Origin: Geomonas paludis
GTDB lineage: Bacteria > Desulfobacterota > Desulfuromonadia > Geobacterales > Geobacteraceae
DNA: 64,000 nt
Assembly (NCBI RefSeq): GCF_014193585.1
Contig: NZ_BLXY01000002.1
Coordinates: 124,001-188,000 of the forward strand
Direction: 5' to 3'
The notes under the pieces were generated by a model that worked only from the letters and a program-made list of their open reading frames with translations, ran no database searches and was not told where the DNA came from. Shown here piece after piece: positions 16,283-24,161 of this stretch. The position numbers were made by a program, and so were the translations under genes. Position 1 is the first letter of the stretch; each line of letters starts with the position of its first letter.

Positions 16283-17347
16283 TCAGGGAATTTCTGCTTC
16301 GTTCGTTGCCTCGGCATCGGCTACGGCATCATCCCACAGCGAGAACAGGACGGCGAAGATGACGGGCCCGACGATGAGACCAAGGAGCCCCAGGCTGACC
16401 ACGCCGCAGATGGCGCCCAGCACCACGGCCAGGGTCGAGATGTCGCTGGAGGCGCCGATGGCCAGGGGGCGGATGGCGTTGTCGGCAATGCCTACGAAGA
16501 TGATGCACCAGGCGGCCAGCAGCCCTGCGGCGAGGTAAGAGCCGTTCAGGGCGAGGACGCCGACCAGCGGCACCCAGACCACCGCGGTGCCCACCACGGG
16601 GACCAGTGCGGCGATGGCCGTGAGCGCCCCGCAGAAGATCGGCGCCGGCACCCCCGCGACCCAGTAGCCGAGCCCGGCGAGCGCCCCCTGGGTGGCGCAG
16701 GTAAGGACCGTACCCACCGTCACCGCCGTGGTGATGGAGCGGACCTGGGAGGCGAAGTGCTGGGCCTTGCGCGGATCGGGGGCCAGTCTGCCGATGAAGG
16801 TGGCAACCGCCCGTTCCCCGTCGCGATAGATGAAGTAAAGGATGAACAGTGCAATGGCAAGGGTGCCGAGAAAGCTGAACATGTTGCGCGCCAGGTCCGC
16901 GGCAAGCCCCAGTACCAGTGTGGAACTGGTGGAGGCGATCTTGCCCCCGAGGCCGGCCAGGTCGATGTCGAACCGGTCCACCAGCGACATGATCTTCTGC
17001 ACCACGGGATAGTGGCCGAAGTTGGTGGTGCCTGTCTTCGCTACCGTCTGCACCAGTTGCACCACCTGCCTGTACCACTCGGGGGCGTTGACCGCCGCGG
17101 TGACCACCAGTGCTGCCACCGGCAGGACGAAGCAGATCGCGACGGCGAACACCATGATTCCGGCCGAGCGGTCGGGATGCTCAGGGTAGCGACGCAGCAC
17201 GCGGTTGTAATGGGGCATGGTGGCAACGCCGATGATGAGTCCCCAGGCCAGCGGCTTCAAGACGGGAGCGGCCAGGATAACCATCACTACGACAACAGCG
17301 GCCGTTATCAAGGCCGCAAGGATGCTGAGATAGAGTTTTCTGTCCAT
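16283..17347 (-). CDS. AI-2E family transporter (PerM/YdiK-like)
   Basis: 354-residue integral membrane protein with about eight hydrophobic helices. N-terminal pair at 8-30 and 32-50 (LAWGLIIGVATMPHYNRVL), a soluble middle region 110-165, then the conserved C-terminal block with YFIYRDGERA and LGLLGLIVGPVIFAVLFSLWDD, which is the family signature GPxxxxxxxxxW. Members have been linked to AI-2 or Na+(Li+)/H+ export, so substrate is not inferred. ATG preceded by AAGGGGAG. Confidence 0.88.
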   Translation of the reverse strand: MDRKLYLSILAALITAAVVVVMVILAAPVLKPLAWGLIIGVATMPHYNRVLRRYPEHPDRSAGIMVFAVAICFVLPVAALVVTAAVNAPEWYRQVVQLVQTVAKTGTTNFGHYPVVQKIMSLVDRFDIDLAGLGGKIASTSSTLVLGLAADLARNMFSFLGTLAIALFILYFIYRDGERAVATFIGRLAPDPRKAQHFASQVRSITTAVTVGTVLTCATQGALAGLGYWVAGVPAPIFCGALTAIAALVPVVGTAVVWVPLVGVLALNGSYLAAGLLAAWCIIFVGIADNAIRPLAIGASSDISTLAVVLGAICGVVSLGLLGLIVGPVIFAVLFSLWDDAVADAEATNEAEIP

Positions 17348-17481
17348 CGGGCTCCCCTTGGAGGGTGGTATGGCATTGCTGGATTACCGGGGTGCTTCGG
17401 GAAGTGCCATGGCTGGACCGGATCGGTCCATGATGTAGGCGGGCACCGGGGGCGCCCGCCTGACGGGTAAGGTAGCTATAG

Positions 17482-17511
17482 GGGGACTGGCTCCGCCAGG
17501 TGCCTGTCCCC
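17482..17511. repeat. Dispersed palindrome, copy 4 (abuts a stop codon)
   Basis: GGGGACTGGC...GCCTGTCCCC, 30 bases. The TAA of the small lipoprotein gene is at 17512-17514, so the element begins immediately after the stop in the direction of transcription. A GC-rich hairpin (GGCGGGC/GCCCGCC) is at 17437-17460. Confidence 0.85.
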
Positions 17512-17796
17512 TTAACGCGTGGTTTCGATCTTGCGTCCCTTCTCCTCGGGCGCCGCGGTCGGGCGCTGGGTCCCCTCGGGCTGCACCGACTGCTCGGTCT
17601 GGAACGGCAGCCGCTCGCGCCGCTCGTTGCCCAGGGCGGGCGGTTCCTCGACGACTTTCCAGTTCTTGCCGACCGGGACCGAGAGTTCTTTTACCGGTGC
17701 CGGTTGTACCTGGGGCTGCTGTTTGGCAGCGAAGATGGTGCAGGCACTGAGTGACAGCAGAGCGATTACAAGTAGCGTTGAACGTGCGTGTCTCAT
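17512..17796 (-). CDS. Small lipoprotein, unknown
   Basis: 94 residues from ATG 17796 (CAGGAG ribosome site). Lipoprotein signal with lipobox SLSAC (Cys about 19), then a Gln/Pro/Lys/Glu-rich, apparently disordered mature region (AAKQQPQVQPAPVKEL and QPEGTQRPTAAPEEKG). No family recognised. The extended frame to 17898 has no ribosome site. Confidence 0.68.
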   Translation of the reverse strand: MRHARSTLLVIALLSLSACTIFAAKQQPQVQPAPVKELSVPVGKNWKVVEEPPALGNERRERLPFQTEQSVQPEGTQRPTAAPEEKGRKIETTR

Positions 17797-18043
17797 GGCG
17801 TCGACTCCTGAAGGATTTGTTGCCGGTGAGCTGAGTCTGCTTCTGCTGCTGACCGTTCTTACCGCACTCCCCGCCGGTCCTGAGAGTAAGGATAGCAAGA
17901 CGCGGAAATAATTAAAAGTTTTGTTTTGAACGGCTCAGCAACTGCAGCCATAGCAACAACAATTCCTTCTGATCGAACTGCCGTCGAAAACACAACCAAG
18001 GGCTAATTATGGCAAAGAACCGGGCGCGGTCAACCTTGTCGCG

Positions 18044-18745
18044 TCACATGGCCCTGAACTCGGAGAGCGGATAGACCGCCATTCCCGACAGCTCGGGTTT
18101 CAGCGTCGACGCCTCCACCGGCGCATTCAACTGCGGCTCGTCGAAGACGATGCGCACCTCCCCCCCGGCGGCGCTGCGGATCTCGATGGTCTCCGGGAAG
18201 GGGACCCCGTCCAGGCTTTGATACCCCTGGTAGCGCACCTGGTCACCGGACGGGGCGACCTTGCGCTCCAGCATGCCGATCTCGTCGAAGTAGTAGGTGG
18301 TCCCGGCGACCTCCACCTTCTCTTTGAGCGGCCCGGGCAGCGGCAGCGGGGACGGCGCCATCACCCAGCGGAACAGCTGCAGGCTCTTCAGCGAACTCTG
18401 CTGCGGCAATTCCGAGAGCAGCCCGGTGAAGGCGACCTGCTTGGAGGGGATGACGCAGGTGAAACGGTCGTCCTCGCCGAAGGCTTCCAGCATGGTCTGC
18501 CCGAACGGGGACAGGATGAGCAGGTGGTACAGGTCGGGCGCCTGGTAGACCAGGTAGCCCCGGCCTGCGCTGCTGCGCTCTCCCGAGGTGGCCGACAGGC
18601 TCACCGATGACTGCAGCGTGGTGATGCTGCGCCCCGGCACCAGGCCGGTAAGAGGCTTCTTTACGGTGGCGCAGCCGGAAAGGGTCGCGGCGCAGATAAG
18701 CAGCACAATCAGGAGCAATGAACGAAAAGTGTTGTGAGCGTTCAA
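18044..18745 (-). CDS. LolB-like outer-membrane lipoprotein
   Basis: 233 residues. Starts at TTG 18745 after GAGG. Lipoprotein signal with TLSGC (Cys about 25), then a beta-rich mature part resembling LolB/DUF4292: GYLVYQAPDLYHLLILSPFG, FTCVIPSKQVAFTG and a C-terminal VRIVFDEPQLNAPV. LolB receives lipoproteins from LolA and inserts them in the outer membrane; the resemblance is by fold pattern only. It lies 35 bases downstream of the spinster-type transporter on the same strand, placing an envelope lipoprotein beside a lipid transporter and acyltransferase. Confidence 0.68.
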   Translation of the reverse strand: MNAHNTFRSLLLIVLLICAATLSGCATVKKPLTGLVPGRSITTLQSSVSLSATSGERSSAGRGYLVYQAPDLYHLLILSPFGQTMLEAFGEDDRFTCVIPSKQVAFTGLLSELPQQSSLKSLQLFRWVMAPSPLPLPGPLKEKVEVAGTTYYFDEIGMLERKVAPSGDQVRYQGYQSLDGVPFPETIEIRSAAGGEVRIVFDEPQLNAPVEASTLKPELSGMAVYPLSEFRAM

Positions 18746-18780
18746 GGTAACCTCGCGTCGGGTAATAGGGAGTCCAGGGG

Positions 18781-20025
18781 TCAGGGGGCCGGCTCGGCCT
18801 GCGCCATGTCATGGGCGACGAAGCGGCCGCAGACGAAGCAGAAGACGCCGGCCAGGGCCATCACCAGCGGGGTCGACAACAGCGCGTTGCGCAGCCCCCA
18901 CTGGTCGGAGAACCACCCAAGGATGGACGGGGAAATGGCGTCGCCCAGGGCGTGGATGAAGAAGATGTTCACCGCGAAGGCCATGGCGCGCATGCCGGGG
19001 TTGGTAACGTTGATGATGACGGTGTTGAGCGGACCGGTGTTGAGGAACAGGAAGAACTCCGCCATGAAGATCGCCGCCATGCAGGAGGGGACGTCACCGG
19101 CCAGGATGGCCCAGGCGGCGAAAGGGGCGCCGATGAAGAAACCCCACCCCGATACCAGCAGGTATCCCTTGCTGCTCTTCTTCTGCCAGCGGTCGCCCAG
19201 GATGCCCCCCGCCAGTGTGCCGAGGATACCGGCCACCACGGTCACGGCGCCGAACATCAGGTTGGCCTTCTCCACGTTGAGGGCATGGGTGCGGAACAGG
19301 AAGGTGGGGATCCACTGGGCCAGCCCGCCGATGGCGAAGGTCATGGCGGCCATGGCCAGCGTGTTGGTGACGAAGGAGCGGTTGTAGAACAGCTGCAGGT
19401 AGCCGACGAGCCCCTCCCCCTGCCCCGCCGCCGGCTGGTCGTCCGCCATCTGGCGCTCGGGGGTGCGCAGGAACCAGAGCGGCACGGCGACCAGAAGCCC
19501 GGGCAGGCCGACCATCAGGAAGGCCGAGTGCCAGCCGAAACGCTGGCCGAGCACGCCGCCCAAGAGATAGCCCAGGGCGCTGCCGACGGGAATGGCGACG
19601 TAGAACCAGGAGAGGACGCTGCCGCGTTTCTCCTTTTCGAAAAAGTCGGCGATGAGTCCCGGCGAGACGGTGCCGAAGCTGGCCTCCCCTACCCCGACGG
19701 TGGCGCGGGCGGCGAGGAGCGAGCGGTAGCCCGGGGCGAAACCGGCCAGGATGGTGGCGAAGCTCCAGATCACCACGCCGGTGGAGGCGAGCTTGACCCG
19801 GTCCCAGTGGTCCCCCAGCCAGCCGAATACCGGGGCGATCACCATGTAGCTCACCATGAAGGCGCTGCCCAGGAGGCCCAGTTCCGTGTCCGTTATGGAG
19901 AGGTCCGCCTTGATCAGCGGGAAGACGGCAAACAGCACCTGCCGGTCGATGTAGTTCAAGAGGTTCACCGCCAGCAAAAGCCCGAGGGCATAGCGGCGGT
20001 AAGCCAGAGAAACGGGTTCCTTCAT
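18781..20025 (-). CDS. MFS transporter, spinster (SPNS) type
   Basis: 414-residue, 12-helix carrier. The N-terminus YALGLLLAVNLLNYIDRQVL and the loop GWLGDHWDRVKLASTG are hallmarks of the spinster branch; GEASFGTVSPGLIADFFEKEKRG is the conserved helix 4-5 region. Start is ATG 20025 with AAGGAG eight bases before. Mammalian SPNS1 exports lysophospholipids and SPNS2 sphingosine-1-phosphate. The gene follows the ligase-acyltransferase gene by 24 bases, recalling E. coli LplT-Aas, so lysophospholipid transport is a reasonable inference. Confidence 0.88.
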   Translation of the reverse strand: MKEPVSLAYRRYALGLLLAVNLLNYIDRQVLFAVFPLIKADLSITDTELGLLGSAFMVSYMVIAPVFGWLGDHWDRVKLASTGVVIWSFATILAGFAPGYRSLLAARATVGVGEASFGTVSPGLIADFFEKEKRGSVLSWFYVAIPVGSALGYLLGGVLGQRFGWHSAFLMVGLPGLLVAVPLWFLRTPERQMADDQPAAGQGEGLVGYLQLFYNRSFVTNTLAMAAMTFAIGGLAQWIPTFLFRTHALNVEKANLMFGAVTVVAGILGTLAGGILGDRWQKKSSKGYLLVSGWGFFIGAPFAAWAILAGDVPSCMAAIFMAEFFLFLNTGPLNTVIINVTNPGMRAMAFAVNIFFIHALGDAISPSILGWFSDQWGLRNALLSTPLVMALAGVFCFVCGRFVAHDMAQAEPAP

Positions 20026-20049
20026 CCCACACACTCCTTCATCGCAACA

Positions 20050-22530
20050 TCATTGAATTTCAGCCACCGCGGCCTGCGCCCGCGCCACGATCTCGGCCGG
20101 TTCCTCGAACCGGAAGCGGAGCGGTTTGCCGAAGCTGACCGTCACCGTGCCCCGGTTGGGAAGGCCGGTATGTTTAGGCGGGAGGATCTTGTCGGTCCCC
20201 ACGATCTTCACCGGCACGATGGGAATCTCCAGCTCCTTGGCGATGATGCCCAGGCCGAGCTGGAAGTCCTGCATGGCGCCGTCGTGCGAATGCCCCCCCT
20301 CCGGGAAGATGAGGGTGTTGAGCCCGCGGTCGGTCAGTTTCCCCATGTACTTGACGGCAGTGGAGAAGCCGCTGGTCTGCGGCAGCGGGAACAGGTTCAG
20401 GAACAGGGTCCCGTACTGGTAGGCTGCCAGGCGCAGGAAACGGTCCAGGCCGTGGTAGTCGCCGAAGAAGAATTCCTCCCAGGCCGCGGTCGCCGTGCGG
20501 TAGCGGACCTCCCTGGGGAGCGCGAACATCAGCGAGGGCTGGTCGAAGTACCCCAGGTGGTTGCCGATGAAGATCACCGGCCCGTCAAGGTGTTCGACGT
20601 TCTCGCGCCCGCGCACCTCGAGCTTCACGAAGAGCCGGTACAGGGGGTAGTTCAGGAGCGCGTCGCCCAGCATGCGCAGCGCGCGCACCGGGGCCGAGTT
20701 GGTCCAGAAGCGGTAGTGGCCGCGCCGGTGCCCCTTTTCGCGCCGGGCGATGATGCGGCGCACCTCGGCGACCCTGGTCTGGGGCCCGATCTGGGAGTCC
20801 TCGATGTCGAGACGGAACTCCTGCTCCAGGTAGTTGACCAGTTCCAGCCGCCCGATCGAGGTGAGCCCGAGGTCGGCGACCAGCAGGGATTCCTCTTTGA
20901 TTTCAGCCGGGTCGGCACCGGTCACCTTGGCCAGAAGATTAACCAGGTGGTCCTGGGTGGTACCGGCGCCTCCCGCGGCGGCGCCTTGTTTCACCTGCTC
21001 CTTGACCTGGAACTTCTTGATCTTGAGCGTGGTGGTCTTCGGGAACTCGGGTTCGCGCCAGATGGTGCAGCCGGTGATCTGGTGCATGGTGTCCAACTGG
21101 GCGTTGGCCCGGGCCAGGATCTCGTCCGGCTTGGCGCCGCTATCGTCCAGCAAGAGGACCGCGTGCACCTCCTCCCCTGCCCCGCGGTCCAGGCCGATGA
21201 CGCAGGATTCCTTGACGCCGGGAACCTTGTTCAGCACCGCTTCCAGTTCGTCCGGGTAGACGTTGACCCCGCCGCCGGTGACGATCAGCTCCTTCTCGCG
21301 CCCCTTGATGGTGAGCCAGCCATCCGGCCCGATCTCGCCCAGGTCGCCGGTCTTGAACCAGCCGTCGGCGGTGAAGGCGTCCCGGGTCGCCGCCTCGTTC
21401 TGGTAGTACCCCGGGAAGACGTTGTCGCCCCGCACCACCACCTCCTTGCCGTCCAGCCTGAGCTCGACGCCCGGAAGCGGCGGCCCCACCGAGCCCGCCA
21501 CCTGCTTGTCGATGGTGTTGACGCAGAGGACCGGCGAGCACTCGGAAAGCCCGTACCCCTCCAGCACGGTGAAGCCCATGCTGTCCCAGAAGCGGAACAC
21601 GTCCGGGTCGAGCGGAGCCCCGCCCGAGACGAAGACGGTAAAGTGGGCGCCGAATTTCCTCTGCACCGGGAAGAAGAGCTTCTTGCGCGCCGGCTTGGAG
21701 AGCCCCGCCCCGATCCTGGCCAGCGCGGCAAAAACCCCGGTGAGATGCTTCTCGGCCAACTCGCGCTCGATGGTGGTCTTCAAAAGCTGCATCAGGCGCG
21801 GCACGGACATGATGACGTAGACGTCTTCCTCGCCGAGGGCCTCCATGATGGCGGAAGGCTTGAGCGTGCGCGGGTAGATGACGGCGCCGCCGCGGTACAG
21901 CGGCGTGAAGAAGCCACCCATCTGCTCGAACATGTGCGACAGCGGCAGCAGCGAGAGAAAGGAAAACTCCGGGGTGATGATGGGCACCTGCCGGTTGATC
22001 TGCAGGATGTTGGCCACCAGGTTCTTGTGGGTCAGGATCACCCCTTTGGGGTTGCCGGTGGTTCCCGAGGTGTAGATGAGCTGCGCGATGTCGTCCGGCG
22101 CGGGATGCACCACGTCCGGGTACGGTGCTACCTCCTCCAGCAGGTACTTCAGGTCCTCGAGCAGCAGGGAGTTTTCCACCTGGAGCCGCTCCGGCTTGAA
22201 GCGGCTTTGCAGCACCACCTTGGCCTGGGTCAGCTTCAGGATCGATTCGGCGCGGCCGCGGTCGGACATGAAGTCGACCGGAACGGCGATGGCGCCGCGC
22301 ATGATGATGCCCCAGTAGGCAACGCCCCACCAGGACGAGTTGGGACCCCACAAGAGGACGCGGTCGCCGGGCTCGACGCCGTGTCGCGCCAGCAGGGCCG
22401 CCATTTTCAGGGACAGTACCGAAAGCTCGCCATACGAGACAGCGAAACGGCGCACGCCGGTGCGATTCACCAAGGCGGTCTTGTCGCCCCGCGGCGCGAA
22501 ACTATGGAATAGATCTACCAGTGTCCGCAT
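20050..22530 (-). CDS. Fused AMP-forming acyl ligase - carrier - PlsC acyltransferase (Aas-like)
   Basis: 826 residues from ATG 22530 (GGGAG upstream). Domain order: ANL adenylating domain about 1-500 with P-loop YTSGTTGNPKGV (153-164), EGYGLSECSP and WFKTGDLGEIG; acyl-carrier-like domain about 520-600 with the phosphopantetheine site in GLTSIGRLEL (Ser 558); PlsC/LPLAT domain about 640-800 with NHLGYFD (HX4D) and IFPEGGHSHDG. It would activate a fatty acid, load it on its own carrier and transfer it to a lysophospholipid. E. coli Aas has the acyltransferase first and no built-in carrier, so this is a rearranged version. Cytoplasmic face of the inner membrane. Confidence 0.9.
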   Translation of the reverse strand: MRTLVDLFHSFAPRGDKTALVNRTGVRRFAVSYGELSVLSLKMAALLARHGVEPGDRVLLWGPNSSWWGVAYWGIIMRGAIAVPVDFMSDRGRAESILKLTQAKVVLQSRFKPERLQVENSLLLEDLKYLLEEVAPYPDVVHPAPDDIAQLIYTSGTTGNPKGVILTHKNLVANILQINRQVPIITPEFSFLSLLPLSHMFEQMGGFFTPLYRGGAVIYPRTLKPSAIMEALGEEDVYVIMSVPRLMQLLKTTIERELAEKHLTGVFAALARIGAGLSKPARKKLFFPVQRKFGAHFTVFVSGGAPLDPDVFRFWDSMGFTVLEGYGLSECSPVLCVNTIDKQVAGSVGPPLPGVELRLDGKEVVVRGDNVFPGYYQNEAATRDAFTADGWFKTGDLGEIGPDGWLTIKGREKELIVTGGGVNVYPDELEAVLNKVPGVKESCVIGLDRGAGEEVHAVLLLDDSGAKPDEILARANAQLDTMHQITGCTIWREPEFPKTTTLKIKKFQVKEQVKQGAAAGGAGTTQDHLVNLLAKVTGADPAEIKEESLLVADLGLTSIGRLELVNYLEQEFRLDIEDSQIGPQTRVAEVRRIIARREKGHRRGHYRFWTNSAPVRALRMLGDALLNYPLYRLFVKLEVRGRENVEHLDGPVIFIGNHLGYFDQPSLMFALPREVRYRTATAAWEEFFFGDYHGLDRFLRLAAYQYGTLFLNLFPLPQTSGFSTAVKYMGKLTDRGLNTLIFPEGGHSHDGAMQDFQLGLGIIAKELEIPIVPVKIVGTDKILPPKHTGLPNRGTVTVSFGKPLRFRFEEPAEIVARAQAAVAEIQ

Positions 22531-22814
22531 ATCTGACTCCCGTAGGCGGCGCATGTCAGTTGCAGCTTCACGATATACATCTGATTCGAACCAAGAAAGA
22601 CCCGGCGGCACCACCTACTGACACTATTTCATCCGTGTCTTTTCTCCCAAGCAAGCATTGTCACACGCAGGCATCGCTTTGGCAACCAAACAAACGCAAT
22701 GAGCAATCAATGGCCACTTTGTGAGCAACTGCGCCGGGGTGGCGAGTTTAACCGAAGCTGCCGGCAAAAACCAATGCAAAAAAGGAATAAGGGGACGCGC
22801 TGCGACACGATGAA
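22531..22814. other. Intergenic region, no gene seen
   Basis: Gap upstream of the ligase gene. It contains lower-GC sequence, no convincing ORF and no clear promoter match. Confidence 0.4.
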
Positions 22815-22927
22815 CCTCTCCCCCTGGGAGAGGGTGCCCGAAGGGCGGGTGAGGGCTCTGGCGAGCTGCAATTATTTTGACCTTGGCAACGCCCTCACCC
22901 CTGCCCCTCTCCCGAAGGGCGAGGGGG
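22815..22927. repeat. GC-rich inverted-repeat element (same family as 15144-15255)
   Basis: CCTCTCCCC...GGGAGAGGGTGCCC at the left, GCCCTCACCC...CCCCTCTCCC at the right. Aligned in reverse to the 15144-15255 element it shares both outer palindromes and the GGGCGGGTGA / CAACGCCCTCACCC inner segments, differing in the short core. Confidence 0.75.
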
Positions 22928-22937
22928 TGTGGAATAT

Positions 22938-22972
22938 AAAAAAAGCCGCCCCGGTGTGGGAGCGGCTTTTTA
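22938..22972 (-). terminator. Terminator of the MucR gene
   Basis: Minus strand AAAAGCCGC...GCGGCTTTT arms followed by TTTTTT, 25 bases past the stop. Confidence 0.85.
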
Positions 22973-22994
22973 ACAGAGTCGGGAACGATCGGGA

Positions 22995-23540
22995 TCAGGC
23001 CACCTTGGCCTTGGCGCTTTCCTTGGGAGCCTTGGCGACCTTGGTGACCTTGGCGGGCTTGGCAGCCTTCGCGGCCTTGGCAGGCTTGGCTGCCTTGGCG
23101 GGAACGGCCTTCTTGGCCTCGATGTTGGCCATGCGCACGCCGCGCGCCTTGGCGAGATTGTCGGCCAACCCACGGTCCAGCGCCATCTTCCGGCGCGCCT
23201 CGGAGTAGTTCTTGGCGGCCAGCGGCTGCTTGCCCGGAATGCCGAACTGCTTCTTGTACTCGCCCGGCTTCATGCCGTGCGCGGTGTTCAGATGGCGGGC
23301 CAGCGTCTTGAAGCCCCCTTTACCGCACAGCATGCAGACGACCTCACCTTTCTTGAACGCTTCTTTGACGGTCATGGAAGCCTTCGGTTCCTCTACACCC
23401 TCGACAGGTTCGCCGGCTTCAAGGTTTTTGAGGGCGCTGTGCACTTTGCTGATTTCGAATATAAGCTGATCAGAAGTCATAGGAGTGCTAGACGCATGTG
23501 ACGCTACGATCTGAGCCGCAATCTCTACCAAAGTTGCCAT
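22995..23540 (-). CDS. MucR/Ros-family transcriptional regulator with H1-like tail
   Basis: 181-residue DNA-binding protein. The MucR core about 1-135 includes the Ros-type zinc finger VVCMLCGKGGFKTLARHLNTAH (CxxC plus HxxxxH ligands) and the invariant region MKPGEYKKQFGIPGKQPLAAKNYS. The last 45 residues are a Lys/Ala/Pro tail with PAKAAK-type repeats resembling histone H1, absent from classical MucR. MucR proteins act like H-NS on AT-rich DNA. A promoter with TTGACA is readable upstream, and AT-rich sequence there would suit autoregulation. ATG preceded by GGAGGG. Confidence 0.9.
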   Translation of the reverse strand: MATLVEIAAQIVASHASSTPMTSDQLIFEISKVHSALKNLEAGEPVEGVEEPKASMTVKEAFKKGEVVCMLCGKGGFKTLARHLNTAHGMKPGEYKKQFGIPGKQPLAAKNYSEARRKMALDRGLADNLAKARGVRMANIEAKKAVPAKAAKPAKAAKAAKPAKVTKVAKAPKESAKAKVA

Positions 23541-23574
23541 TGATTATCCCTCCATTGATCATTATCTGCCTTGC

Positions 23575-23605
23575 AATATAGTGGCAGGTTTCCATGCATT
23601 GTCAA
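23575..23605 (-). promoter_or_regulatory. Putative promoter of the MucR gene
   Basis: Minus strand TTGACA (23600-23605), 19 bases, TATATT (23575-23580). The spacer is longer than ideal. Just upstream is an AT-rich near-palindrome, CACAAAATAAAGTTTGTTTGTG, that could be an autoregulatory site. Confidence 0.45.
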
Positions 23606-23912
23606 ATCCACAAAATAAAGTTTGTTTGTGTCAGCCGGTATAGCCACTGAGGGTAAGCAATGACAGGCAATGTGACTAGCGGATGTCAGTAAGCGAAAAA
23701 AGGAATCGACACAATGTTCGATTGCCGTCAGCTATGAAAGAGAAATAGGTGATAACCGTTGCTCCAGATATAGGAACAGGCCTCCATATACCACAAGCGC
23801 TCCAGGCGCGCCGCCAGCATAATGCGGCGGCACCAGGCAACACCAGCAGCGCGGTAGGGTAAAGATTTGCCGAAAATAACTTTTACATTAGTCAAAGAGT
23901 CGAGATTTACGG
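23606..23912. other. Divergent intergenic region, no gene seen
   Basis: Between the MucR promoter and the met promoter. A 63-codon minus-strand frame (23728-23919) has no ribosome site or recognisable features and is not called. Confidence 0.4.
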
Positions 23913-23941
23913 TTGACAAAACTTCAGCGTCCCAGTATTAG
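23913..23941 (+). promoter_or_regulatory. Promoter of the SAM-riboswitch met operon
   Basis: TTGACA (23913-23918), 17 bases, TATTAG (23936-23941). Start near 23948 leaves about 40 bases before the riboswitch aptamer. Confidence 0.6.
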
Positions 23942-23986
23942 TAAGACACTGATTCAAGCAGAACCCCTTACAACCGAATAGCATTA

Positions 23987-24087
23987 CTTATCTAGAGCGA
24001 TCGAGGGACGGGCCCTATGACGTCGCGGCAACCTCCCCATGTGGGGAAGGTGCCAAATCCTGCGGAACGGAAGTTCCGGAAGATAAG
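23987..24087 (+). promoter_or_regulatory. SAM-I (S-box) riboswitch aptamer
   Basis: Helix P1 pairs CTTATCT (23987-23993) with AGATAAG (24081-24087). Inside are the S-box core segments AGAGcGATcGAGGGA, GGGCCC-ATGA, CGGCAACC, GGTGCCAAATCC and a GGAAC-loop-GTTCC stem. A strong terminator follows at 24113. S-adenosylmethionine binding should stabilise P1 and allow the terminator, shutting off the two downstream Cys/Met PLP-enzyme genes when SAM is abundant. Confidence 0.92.
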
Positions 24088-24112
24088 GAAGTGCGGACCG
24101 AGCCATAGAGAC

Positions 24113-24146
24113 AAGTCCCCTTCCGACCCCGGAAGGGGACTTTTTT
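24113..24146 (+). terminator. Riboswitch-controlled attenuator terminator
   Basis: AAGTCCCCTTCC and GGAAGGGGACTT arms with a GACCCC-type loop, then TTTT, ending 15 bases before the ATG of the first enzyme. Confidence 0.9.
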
Positions 24147-24161
24147 CATTCGGAGGCTACG

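Noticed and set aside
18811-22512. 1233-codon open frame on the plus strand opposite the MFS and ligase genes
   Set aside because: Shadow of GC-rich codon use: His/Gly/Glu/Arg-rich, no domain, while the minus strand encodes two complete recognised proteins.
23728-23919. 63-residue ORF upstream of the met operon
   Set aside because: No ribosome site, overlaps the met promoter region, no recognisable sequence.
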